64,000 nucleotides of DNA from Lachnospiraceae bacterium (GTDB taxonomy: Bacteria > Bacillota > Clostridia > Lachnospirales > Lachnospiraceae): contig JALEPL010000018.1 of NCBI GenBank assembly GCA_022766245.1, positions 1-64,000 on the forward strand, written 5' to 3'. Every line of letters starts with the position of its first letter. The stretch's first letter is position 1. The notes under the pieces were generated by a model that worked only from the letters and a program-made list of their open reading frames with translations, was not told the origin of the DNA and did no database searches. Made by a program: the position numbers and the translations under genes. This document shows, piece after piece, positions 18,462-27,390 of this stretch.

Positions 18462-19130
18462 ATGGATAGAAAATTACCGGATACACCATGGCATGTGGGA
18501 TATATTAAGAAAGAGGAAGATGATCCGAGGCGGCATAAGGCACGCTGCATTCACAATGTGGATGGAGAATGCAGGAGTACATGCTCTAATTATTACAGGG
18601 AAACTTGCGGGGGGTCCAGCCATTGTGATGATTATTCAGAGACAGTAGCGGACTATAAAAAACTGCTAGAGGAACGAAAAACAGCAGATGAGATTGAGAG
18701 AGAGAATATTCAAAAGTATAAATTGAGCTTATTACAAAAGAAAAAGGAGCTGACAAAAACAGATAATGCTTATAGTCATAAGACAACAAAGAGCATTAGA
18801 AGATGTCTCGTTTGTAATGAAGGGTTAGAAAGTGTCAAATATTCCTTAAAAAAATGTTTGTATTGTGGGATGTATTATTTGAATATTAACGATTCTACAA
18901 ATCCGGATATTCTTGACATAGTTAAAGCAGATGAAGTTTTTTTAATGAATGTTCCGAGAAATCATGTTCCAACGCAGAAACAGAAAGGACAACAAAAGTT
19001 CACGATTAGGCATAATTCGTTATGCAAGTATATTAACAAGAAAAATAAGTGTACAAAATTAGAATGCAATAAATTCGCTAAGAGATGTGCTGAAGTTGGA
19101 TGTGAGTTTTACAAGAGAACAGATGATTGA
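18462..19130 (+). CDS. Cys-rich zinc-binding-like protein
   Basis: I do not know a family for this 222-residue protein. It has three Cys clusters: an N-terminal one (C-x7-C-x3-C-x6-C-x5-C-x2-Y, about residues 29-57), a central four-Cys ribbon (CLVCNEG then CLYCGMYYLN), and a C-terminal cluster with nearly the same spacing as the first (C-x8-C-x4-C-x6-C-x4-C-x2-Y). A charged helix lies between the first and second. It probably binds several zinc ions and may act in nucleic-acid or protein recognition. It lies 54 bases upstream of the SF1 helicase and is likely its partner. Confidence 0.7.
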   Translation: MDRKLPDTPWHVGYIKKEEDDPRRHKARCIHNVDGECRSTCSNYYRETCGGSSHCDDYSETVADYKKLLEERKTADEIERENIQKYKLSLLQKKKELTKTDNAYSHKTTKSIRRCLVCNEGLESVKYSLKKCLYCGMYYLNINDSTNPDILDIVKADEVFLMNVPRNHVPTQKQKGQQKFTIRHNSLCKYINKKNKCTKLECNKFAKRCAEVGCEFYKRTDD

Positions 19131-19184
19131 GCTATATTATAGGAAACGGGGTAGAAAATAATATCAGAATGCGAGGGGAGATAA

Positions 19185-22100
19185 ATGAACGAAAAGAAAA
19201 AGGTTAAGACATTTAGTAATTGTCTGTTCAAATTAAACATTCCAAAGATTATCCGTTTTGATGATCATCTTGAGATATCTACGAGTCTGACTTTTCGTAC
19301 TGCGGATCCTGAAAGTACGGTCATCTTTTGTCAGGCTAAATTTATAGACAGATTTGGGATGAATTTCGATGTCAATTTGTGGAATCAGGTATATGTTAGG
19401 GGGACGAATGCAATCAAGAAAATTCGGTTTGATATCGATTTGAATGGTAAACATCCGTCTACCCAAAATGCAATTCTTTTGCTCAAGTTCATGACAAATG
19501 AGGGGAAGATTTATGAACTTGAATATCATACGGATGATAAGCATGTAGTTACTTTTGAAGGAATCTCCGAAGCAGAGCAGGATGAAATACATCAAGTGGA
19601 TTATGCGGAAATTGTAGCAAGTTTTAATGATACTCAACTACAGACAAAAGGCACTGAGGAAGCAAATCATAATTCAGATGATGAAAGTGTATCTAGAGAA
19701 GCAGAATTTACACATATTCCTGCAATAGATGAATATAAAAAAGCATTGCTCCGTGAGCAATACTATTTACAAAAGGAAGGGGGAAGAAAGTACAAAGTTA
19801 CAGATGGAAAGCGGCTCAACATGTATCAAGGGTTAGTAACATATACATTTGATATGGAATCAGAGTTATTTTTATCAGATGATGCCCCGATTACGTTAAA
19901 GGTAGGAAGTTCTGAAGCAACTGGAAGCGTATTGATATGTGAAGGTTTCAATATCAGTGTGATGATTGATAAGGACTTCGGTGATACGATTAATTCAGCG
20001 ATGATTTGTGTTGAACCATGGAAGTTGTTAGAAGCGCAGGTTAATCGACTTAATTCTATATGTGCAGCTGATAAGCTGGTAATACGTCTAATGAAGGATG
20101 GTCCAAGGCTTTCAACGCAGGAATCCATGAATATGATTCCTAAAGGACAAATAGCAGCAAAGAAGAAGATAGATGAATCAGATATTACATTAATATGGGG
20201 ACCGCCTGGCACAGGAAAGTCATATACCATGGCAAATGTTGCGATTGAATATTTGCAGCAGGGGAAAAAGGTACTGGTGGTATCTCATAGTAATATTTCG
20301 GTTGATGGTGTAGTAAATCAGGTTTTTAATCAGCTTACTATGTTAGGAAAGCAAGCGTGGTTAAGACATGGAAGAGTTCTTAGATATGGATACGTTCGCG
20401 ATGAAAATCTCGCGGTGAATCGAAACGCAGTTGCGTTTAATTACACTTTGGACCGAAATCCGGATTTGAAAAGTCAAATGGATGACCTGACAGAGAAAAA
20501 GAAAACTTTGAAAAAAACTGGTGGTCAGTTTTCATCTCAGATGGTTGGCATAGAGAAAGAACTGAAAAAAATTAGAAACCAGATTAGGATGCAGGAAACA
20601 AAGTATGTAGAGAAGGCCGATATGGTGGCAACAACGATTTCTAAAGCTGTGGTCGACCATATATTTGAGGATAGAAAATATGACCTTGTAATGTTTGATG
20701 AGGTTAGTATGGCATATGTTACCCAGATCCTTTGTGCGGCACAGATTGCAAAAGAGAAGTTTGTGTGTGTTGGCGATTTCAATCAGCTTGCTCCCATTGC
20801 GCAGTCGGAAGCAGCAAAGGTTCTTCAGGTGGATGTATTTTCGTATCTGGGAATCGTAGATCAAAACGGAAATATACATAACCATCCATGGCTTGTCATG
20901 TTGGATGAGCAGAGACGTATGCTTCCGGAAATATCGGTATTCCCCAGCAAATATGTATATAAGAATTTGTTGAAGAATTATAGCGATGCATCGAAAAATC
21001 GATATATTGCTGATAGGGAACCAATTCCGGGAAAGGCAATGAGTTTTATTGATTTGTCCGGGACATATTGTGCTGCTGACAAAAATATGGATAATTCCAG
21101 ATATAATATTGTCAGCGCTGTAGTTTCATTTGCATTAGCAAAGAGAGCTAATAAAGAAAGTGGTAAGGATAAAGAAAATATCGGAGTAATCACTCCTTAT
21201 GCGGCACAGGCGAGAATGATAGGAGCTATGATTCAGGATGATCTTGAAGTTGAAGATGGTACGGTTTCGTGTGCTACAGTTCATCAGTTTCAAGGTTCTG
21301 AGAGGAATATGATTATTTTTGATGCTGTAGAAAGCTATCCCGGTACACAGGCTGGATTTTTAATGTCAAAGAATGAAAATAGGTCTTTGATTAGACTTAT
21401 CAATGTTGCCATGACACGTGCCAGAGGTAAGTTTATTGTAGTAGGTAATTCTCAGTTCTGGTTAAAAGCATTTGAGGATAAGAACAATTTTTTTGTTCAG
21501 CTTATAAAGTATTTAGTGGAGAAATGTCATGTGGTAAAGCATGCGAATGATCGTTCGCTTGAAGACATGTTGCAAACCTTGGATTACGGAAAAAACATCC
21601 GTTATTATAGTGAGATTTCTGCTGCAATTACTATTTTGAATAGAGATATTACTGCTGCAAAAAGTAAGATAGTGGTATCGATTCCATGTAGCGAAATGGA
21701 TATGGAATTAAATATGTCAATTATAAGAGCGCTTAAGGAAGCAAAAAGAAATGGCATTACGGTAAACTGTAAAGCATTGGATTACGAAGAACTTGCGCAA
21801 GAATGGAAGGAGTTAGCCTTCGCATCTCAAAATGCTACATTTCCCTTGATAGTCATAGATGATTCCATTGTCTGGTACGGTATGCCCATTACAAAAGGGG
21901 TATTCCATGGCAAAGGACAAGTGGGATTTGTAACGGTTTGTCATCTTTGTTTTAGAATGAAGGGAAAACATACGGTTGATATGATTAGGTCGCTTACAGA
22001 TATTGATATGCGTCTTGTAGATGGGGTACGTAAGTCGTTTCCTTCGGAGAAGTATGTTACAAATGATAATGGAAAGAATATGGCGGAGGCAGATATTCAT

Positions 22101-22364
22101 GGTTATATACAAAAGTATATAAAATGTTCGGTATGTCATCAGCCGACGCAAGTAACAAGGTCTACAAGGGGAAAAGTATTTCTCAAATGCCCATCATGTA
22201 AGAATATGGATTTCCTAACACCAGAAATCGTCATGGATTATGTAGAGCATGCGCAGGCCGTTTGTCCCCAGTGCCATGCACCGATCTTTAGAGCCGGAGT
22301 AAGCAAGGTTGGTATATGGTGTGTGTGTGCGAATGGTCATTACCCCAGTGTAGATGAGATATAG
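19185..22364 (+). CDS. SF1 (Upf1-like) helicase with PLD-like domain, Mokosh II-like
   Basis: The 1059-residue protein has a novel N-terminal region, then an SF1 helicase: Walker A WGPPGTGKS (about 338-345), DEVS (about 505), GDFNQLAPI, VHQFQGSER and MTRARGK. Residues about 790-940 look like a phospholipase D-like fold (IDDSIVWYG after a beta strand), and the C-terminus carries two zinc ribbons (CSVC, CPSC, CPQC). SF1 helicase plus PLD in one chain is the arrangement I recall for Mokosh type II anti-phage proteins. The HxK of the PLD motif appears replaced (TFP where HxK is expected), so nuclease activity is doubtful. Context in a defence island fits. Confidence 0.8.
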   Translation: MNEKKKVKTFSNCLFKLNIPKIIRFDDHLEISTSLTFRTADPESTVIFCQAKFIDRFGMNFDVNLWNQVYVRGTNAIKKIRFDIDLNGKHPSTQNAILLLKFMTNEGKIYELEYHTDDKHVVTFEGISEAEQDEIHQVDYAEIVASFNDTQLQTKGTEEANHNSDDESVSREAEFTHIPAIDEYKKALLREQYYLQKEGGRKYKVTDGKRLNMYQGLVTYTFDMESELFLSDDAPITLKVGSSEATGSVLICEGFNISVMIDKDFGDTINSAMICVEPWKLLEAQVNRLNSICAADKLVIRLMKDGPRLSTQESMNMIPKGQIAAKKKIDESDITLIWGPPGTGKSYTMANVAIEYLQQGKKVLVVSHSNISVDGVVNQVFNQLTMLGKQAWLRHGRVLRYGYVRDENLAVNRNAVAFNYTLDRNPDLKSQMDDLTEKKKTLKKTGGQFSSQMVGIEKELKKIRNQIRMQETKYVEKADMVATTISKAVVDHIFEDRKYDLVMFDEVSMAYVTQILCAAQIAKEKFVCVGDFNQLAPIAQSEAAKVLQVDVFSYLGIVDQNGNIHNHPWLVMLDEQRRMLPEISVFPSKYVYKNLLKNYSDASKNRYIADREPIPGKAMSFIDLSGTYCAADKNMDNSRYNIVSAVVSFALAKRANKESGKDKENIGVITPYAAQARMIGAMIQDDLEVEDGTVSCATVHQFQGSERNMIIFDAVESYPGTQAGFLMSKNENRSLIRLINVAMTRARGKFIVVGNSQFWLKAFEDKNNFFVQLIKYLVEKCHVVKHANDRSLEDMLQTLDYGKNIRYYSEISAAITILNRDITAAKSKIVVSIPCSEMDMELNMSIIRALKEAKRNGITVNCKALDYEELAQEWKELAFASQNATFPLIVIDDSIVWYGMPITKGVFHGKGQVGFVTVCHLCFRMKGKHTVDMIRSLTDIDMRLVDGVRKSFPSEKYVTNDNGKNMAEADIHGYIQKYIKCSVCHQPTQVTRSTRGKVFLKCPSCKNMDFLTPEIVMDYVEHAQAVCPQCHAPIFRAGVSKVGIWCVCANGHYPSVDEI

Positions 22365-22388
22365 ATTTGAGAGATAGAGTAAACAATC

Positions 22389-22976
22389 ATGAACCCAACA
22401 ATCAATTACTACAACAAAAATGCCTCGGATTTCGTGTCAGGCACCATTAACGTGGACTTTACCGCCACCCAGAACAAATTCCTGGACAAGCTACCGGAAA
22501 ATGCCAGAATCCTTGACTTTGGCTGTGGTTCCGGGCGGGACACCAGATACTTTCTGGAACAGGGCTATCAGGTGGATGCCATAGACGGTTCCGAAGAACT
22601 GTGCAGGCTGGCCTCTCAGTACACCGGAATCCCGGTGAAGCACATGTATTTTCAGGAGCTGGACGTGGAGGATACATACGATGGAATTTGGGCGTGCTCG
22701 TCCATTTTACATCTTCCTAAGGTGGAACTATTGCCTGTTATGAAGAAGATGGCGGCAGCCTTGAAGAGGAACGGCATCATCTATACTTCTTTTAAGTGCA
22801 GTGAGTTTGAGGGAGAGAGAAACGGGAGATATTTCACGGATTTTACCATGGAAACATTCCGGGAGTTTGTTGCGCCCATTGAGGAACTAAGTATCACAGA
22901 GTTTTGGATTACAGGGGATGTAAGACCGGGCAGGAGTGAGGAAAAGTGGCTGAATATAATTCTGCAGAAGAACTGA
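22389..22976 (+). CDS. Class I SAM-dependent methyltransferase
   Basis: A 195-residue small-molecule or protein methyltransferase with motif I ILDFGCGSGRDTRYF (about 41-55), an acidic motif II residue (VDAIDGSEEL) and the post-motif WACSSILHLPKVEL. It resembles the UbiE/Tam group. The substrate cannot be deduced. Base composition is richer in GC than the AT-rich cluster just upstream. It overlaps the following PLD-helicase by 31 bases, so the two are translationally linked. The overlap suggests a functional pair, but the same pair outside this locus has not been checked. Confidence 0.8.
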   Translation: MNPTINYYNKNASDFVSGTINVDFTATQNKFLDKLPENARILDFGCGSGRDTRYFLEQGYQVDAIDGSEELCRLASQYTGIPVKHMYFQELDVEDTYDGIWACSSILHLPKVELLPVMKKMAAALKRNGIIYTSFKCSEFEGERNGRYFTDFTMETFREFVAPIEELSITEFWITGDVRPGRSEEKWLNIILQKN

Positions 22977-25465
22977 ATATCGAATTGGAAGAAGCGCCCA
23001 GTACCGATGCCATGACCGGTGATCGGGATAAGAGAATGTATCTTTACTATCAGCTTATTCGGAGTATCAGCCAGGCGAAACAGATCGACATCATTGTTTC
23101 CTTTCTCATGGAGTCCGGGGTGAAGCTGCTGCTGAAGGAGTTGAATCAGGCATTGAACCGGGGAGCCAAGGTGCGGATTCTTACCGGAAATTATCTGGGG
23201 ATTACCCAGCCTTCTGCGTTGTATCTTATCAAACGGGAGCTGGGAGATCGGGTGGATTTGCGGTTTTACAATGAGAAGGGGCGTTCCTTTCATCCCAAGT
23301 CCTACATTTTCCATTACGAGAATCACAGTGAGATTTACATTGGTTCCTCCAATATTTCCAGAAGTGCGTTGACTTCCGGCATCGAGTGGAATTATCGTTT
23401 CAGCAGCAAGAAGGATCCGGAAAACTATGAGAAGTTTTATCGTACCTTTGAGGATTTGTTCGAGCATCATTCCATTGTGATTGATGATGCGGAACTGAAA
23501 GCATATTCTAAGAGCTGGCATAGACCGGCAGCCATGAAGGATTTGGACCGGTATGATGCCAGTGAGGAGGACGATGCCAAGGTTCAGAAGCTGTTTGAGC
23601 CGAGAGGTGCCTAGATTGAAGCTTTGTGTGCGTTGGAACATAGCCGGGCAGAAGGTGCCACCAAGGGGCTGGTGCAGGCGGCAACAGGCGTGGGGAAAAC
23701 CTATCTGGCGGCCTTTGACTCAAAGGATTATGAGCGTGTTTTATTTGTGGCGCATCGAGAGGAGATTTTAAATCAGGCAGCCCAGTCTTTCCGGAATGTG
23801 AGGGATTCTTCGGAATATGGATTTTTCCGGGGGGATGAGAAGACCACGGGCAAACCGGTGATTTTTGCATCTGTGGCTACCCTTGGCAGGGAGGAGTATC
23901 TCTGCGAGAAATATTTTGCGCCGGATTATTTTGACTATATTGTGATTGATGAATTCCATCATGCGGTGAATGAGCAGTATCAGCGAATCGTGGATTATTT
24001 TCAACCGAAGTTTCTGCTGGGGCTCACGGCTACGCCGGAGCGAATGGATGGAAAGAACATCTACGAGATTTGCGACTACAATGTTCCCTATGAGATTTCC
24101 CTGCAGGAAGCCATCAACAAGGGAATGCTGGTTCCCTTTCATTATTATGGAATCTATGATGACACGGATTACTCCAAGCTCCATGTGGTGCGGGGAAAGT
24201 ACACGGAGAAGGAATTAAATGAAACCTATATCGGCAACGTGCATCGCCACGATTTGATTTATAAGCATTATTGCAAATATGGTTCCAGACAGGCGCTGGG
24301 CTTCTGTTGTTCCAAGGCCCATGCGGAGGAAATGGCAAGGGAATTTTCCGGCAGGGGGATTCCTTCCGTGGCAGTTTACAGCGATGCCAAGGGGGAGTTT
24401 TCCGAGGACCGGTCTGTGGCCATCGAGAAGCTGAGGTCCGGGGAAATCCGGGTGATTTTTTCGGTGGACATGTTCAACGAAGGGGTGGACATTACATCCG
24501 TGGACATGGTGATGTTTCTGCGGCCCACGGAGTCGCCCATTGTGTTTTTACAGCAGTTGGGACGGGGTTTGCGACGCAGCACCCGGAAGGAGTACCTGAA
24601 TGTGCTGGACTTTATCGGCAATTATGAGAAGGCCGGAAGAGTTCGCCAGCTTTTTACAGGGAATACTTGTCAAAAATCCGGCAGTTATGAGTTCATGGAC
24701 AGGGACAATATTCCGGACGATTGTTTTGTGGATTTTGACATGAGGCTCATCGATCTGTTTGCTGAGATGGATCAAAAGCACAGGAAGCTTCGGGATATGA
24801 TTTGCGACGAATTTTACAGAGTCCGGGAGCTTGTGGAACATTGTCCCAGCAGGATGGAGCTTTTTACATACATGGAGGATGATATTTATCAGATGGCCAT
24901 TGCCCATGCCAAGGACAATCCTTTTAGGGATTATCTGGGATATCTGGAAAGCCTGGGGCAGCTGTCGGCGGAGGAGCAGGTTCTTTTTGACGGAATCGGC
25001 AGAGAATTTGTGAATCTGCTGGAGACTACTAACATGACCAAGGTGTATAAGATGCCGGTTTTGCAGGCATTTTACAATCATGGGGATATCCGGCTGGCGG
25101 TAACGGAGGAAGAGCTGCTGAAAAGCTGGAAGGAGTTTTTTGATGCGGACGGAAACTGGAAGGATCTGGACAAGGATATGACCTATCAGAAGTACCGGAG
25201 CATTTCCGACCGGGAGCACATCAAGAAGATCATGTCTATGCCGGTTCATTTTCTGCAGGAGTCGGGAAAGGGATTTTTCCTGCAGAAGGAGGGCTATGCG
25301 CTGGCGCTCAGGCCGGAGCTGGAGGCAGTGATTGGAACGGAGGTCTTTGCGCGGCAGATGCGAGACGTGATTGAGTATCGGACCATGGATTATTATCAGA
25401 GGCGGTATCGGGGGAGAGCTGCCAAGCAGCGATTTTGCGAATGGGGTTCTCTATCCGTGAATTGA
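22946..25465 (+). pseudogene. PLD-domain SF2 helicase interrupted by an in-frame stop
   Basis: One continuous frame encodes a PLD domain (residues 1-222, with FHPKSYIFHYE and GSSNISRSAL) and an SF2 helicase (Walker A QAATGVGKTY, DEFHH, LTATPER, motif VI QQLGRGLRRS). A single TAG at 23612-23614 separates them. CAG to TAG is the simplest cause, since GA-Gln-IEALCALEH would restore the typical linker. The gene begins with GTG at 22946 after GGAG. If translation does not read through, the products would be a 222-residue PLD fragment and a helicase from a downstream start (e.g. 23624). The total of about 839 codons is near normal length. Its end overlaps the Rpn gene. Confidence 0.8.
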
Positions 25466-26166
25466 CTATTGTGGAAGCGCAAAAGACTATGAAGGCTACT
25501 CTGTTGGGGAAGGGAATCCGCATTGATGTCTATGTGAAGGACATGGAAGGCAATGCCTACGACATTGAGATGCAGATGACAAAGGAGAAGGAACTTCATC
25601 TCCGTAGTCGATACTACCATAGTGAGATGGATAGTTACCATATTAAAGCCGGTCAGAAGTACAAGGATTTGAAGAAATCCATAGTGATTTTTGTGTGTGC
25701 TTTTGATCCTTTTGAGGAAAATCGTAGTATCTATACTTTTGAGACAATGTGTAGCGAGAACCCGGAGATTGTTTTAGAGGATAAGCGGAAAACGTTTTTT
25801 GTCAATATTTTTGGTGATAGAACAGGTGTGAATGAAAAAGCAGTAAATCTTCTAGACTATTTTAAAACTGGGGAGCCCACAGATGAGTATACCGGTGGAC
25901 TTCAGAAAAGAGTTCAGGAGATCCGGGCGGACAGCGAATGGAGGACGAATTATATGACGATAGAAATGAAGATGGATGAGAGATTTGAGGATGGAAAGAA
26001 GCGAGGGAAAGCGGAGGCTATTTTGGAACTGTTAGAAGACTGTGGTTCAATTTCTAAAGAATTGCGAGCCAGAATTATGGATGAAACCAATCCGGATAAT
26101 TTGAAGAAATGGTTGAAGCTTGCGACAAAGGTGAACTCTATTGAGGAATTTGTAAGACAGATGTAA
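25435..26166 (+). CDS. Rpn/PD-(D/E)XK transposase-like nuclease, short N-terminus
   Basis: The protein (up to 243 residues) matches the Rpn-type PD-(D/E)XK nuclease/transposase group: VEAQKTMKATLLGKGIRIDV then YDIEMQM (the E-x-Q variant), then SIYTFETMC and a helical C-terminus. About 40-50 residues that normally precede it, including the first helices, are missing, and its 5-prime end overlaps the helicase end. It is probably a truncated copy joined to the helicase by deletion. A strong internal site (GGAGG at 25940-25944, 9 bases before ATG 25954) could express a separate 70-residue C-terminal protein. Confidence 0.75.
   Translation: MRMGFSIRELTIVEAQKTMKATLLGKGIRIDVYVKDMEGNAYDIEMQMTKEKELHLRSRYYHSEMDSYHIKAGQKYKDLKKSIVIFVCAFDPFEENRSIYTFETMCSENPEIVLEDKRKTFFVNIFGDRTGVNEKAVNLLDYFKTGEPTDEYTGGLQKRVQEIRADSEWRTNYMTIEMKMDERFEDGKKRGKAEAILELLEDCGSISKELRARIMDETNPDNLKKWLKLATKVNSIEEFVRQM
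25954..26166 (+). CDS. Possible internal-start C-terminal Rpn small protein
   Basis: In-frame ATG 25954 is preceded by GGAGG with a 9-base gap, as good as any true gene start in the window. The product would be the 70-residue helical tail (MTIEMKMDERFEDGKKRGKA and onward). Internal-start small proteins that restrain the full nuclease are known for E. coli rpn genes; that this locus does the same is inference. Confidence 0.35.
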   Translation: MTIEMKMDERFEDGKKRGKAEAILELLEDCGSISKELRARIMDETNPDNLKKWLKLATKVNSIEEFVRQM

Positions 26167-26232
26167 CGGGTTTTCATGGCAGGCAGACTATTAGGAGAAA
26201 TACATTAAAATCTATTTTATGGGGAGGTACAC

Positions 26233-27390
26233 ATGAAGCTTTTACACTTGGCGGATTTACATCTTGGGAAATCCCTTCAAGAGTTTGATCTCAAGGAAGA
26301 TCAGCAGTACATTTTAGATCAGATACTTGGAATCATCAAAAAAGAATCCATCGACGTTGTGTTGATTGCCGGGGATGTCTATGACAAGCCCATTCCCAGT
26401 GAATCAGCAACGAAACTGTTAGATTACTTTTTGTGCAGCCTTGCGCAGCTGAAAGTCAAAACATTTGTCATCAGTGGAAATCACGACTCGGATGAGCGAT
26501 TGAATTATGGAAGTAGTCTTTTTGAGTCGAATCAGATTTTCATTTCTGCAATCTATGATGGCTCGTTATATAAGCAGACGGTAACGGATGAAAAGGGAGA
26601 GGTAGATATTTATCTGCTTCCATTTGTAAAGGCATCACAGGTAAGGCATTTTTATCCGGAGGAGAAGATCGCATCCTATGAAGATGCAGTACGTGTGATT
26701 TTTAGCCATACTCAGATCGATGAGAAGAGACGAAATGTTTTGGTGGCGCATCAGTTTGTGGCAGGCAATGGCGAAGATCCGGTGCTGGGAGGATCTGAGG
26801 GGGCGATGGTGCAAAGTGTGGGTTTGGTTGAAAAAATCGGATATGACTGTTTTGCGCCCTTTGATTATGTTGCCCTTGGACATATCCACTCGGCCCAGAG
26901 CGTGGGACGAGATGAAATACGGTATGCCGGTTCCCCGCTTAAGTATTCTCTGAAAGAGGCAAATAATGACAAGTCGGTGCCCATCGTGAGTTTAGGGGAA
27001 AAGGGGCAGGTGGAACTCCAGCTGGTTCCACTAAAGCCCATGAGGGATTTGCGACATATAAAGGGTAGCATGAATAAGCTGCTGGACAAGGAGAATGTGA
27101 AGGCCCCGGAAGATTTTATTTACGTGACTTTGACGGACGAAGACGCAATCAATGATGTAATGGGTATATTTCAGCAGACATATCCCAATACCGTCAAAAT
27201 TGATTACGACAATTCCCATACCAGGGAGGTAGAGCAGGTCGATATCACCAGGATTACGGAGAATAAATCTTTTTCCGAATTAATCGGTGATTTTTACCAA
27301 CAGATGTATGGCTGCGAAATCAGCGAGGAGGAAATCTCGATGATGAAACGGGTTGCGCGGGAGGCGGGTGTGATCAATGAAACCAATTAA
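26233..27390 (+). CDS. sbcD: Exonuclease subunit SbcD
   Basis: The 385-residue protein is the nuclease half of the SbcCD (Mre11-Rad50 like) complex. It shows the calcineurin-like phosphoesterase motifs in order: LHLADLHLGK (residues 4-13), LIAGDVYD, ISGNHDS, and YVALGHIHSAQ, which bind two metal ions. The complex opens hairpins and trims protein-blocked double-strand ends during repair. Start follows GGGGAGG. It overlaps sbcC by 14 bases, the usual translational coupling of the pair. Length is typical of Firmicutes SbcD. It is at the centre of the defence island and may also act on phage or palindromic DNA. Confidence 0.95.
   Translation: MKLLHLADLHLGKSLQEFDLKEDQQYILDQILGIIKKESIDVVLIAGDVYDKPIPSESATKLLDYFLCSLAQLKVKTFVISGNHDSDERLNYGSSLFESNQIFISAIYDGSLYKQTVTDEKGEVDIYLLPFVKASQVRHFYPEEKIASYEDAVRVIFSHTQIDEKRRNVLVAHQFVAGNGEDPVLGGSEGAMVQSVGLVEKIGYDCFAPFDYVALGHIHSAQSVGRDEIRYAGSPLKYSLKEANNDKSVPIVSLGEKGQVELQLVPLKPMRDLRHIKGSMNKLLDKENVKAPEDFIYVTLTDEDAINDVMGIFQQTYPNTVKIDYDNSHTREVEQVDITRITENKSFSELIGDFYQQMYGCEISEEEISMMKRVAREAGVINETN

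Noticed and set aside
22781..23641. 286-residue frame on the minus strand
   Set aside because: It is antisense to the methyltransferase and PLD domain, which have clear motifs; no ribosome site or family match.
24548..25249. 233-residue frame on the minus strand
   Set aside because: Antisense to the helicase, with no recognisable motif; a by-product of codon bias.
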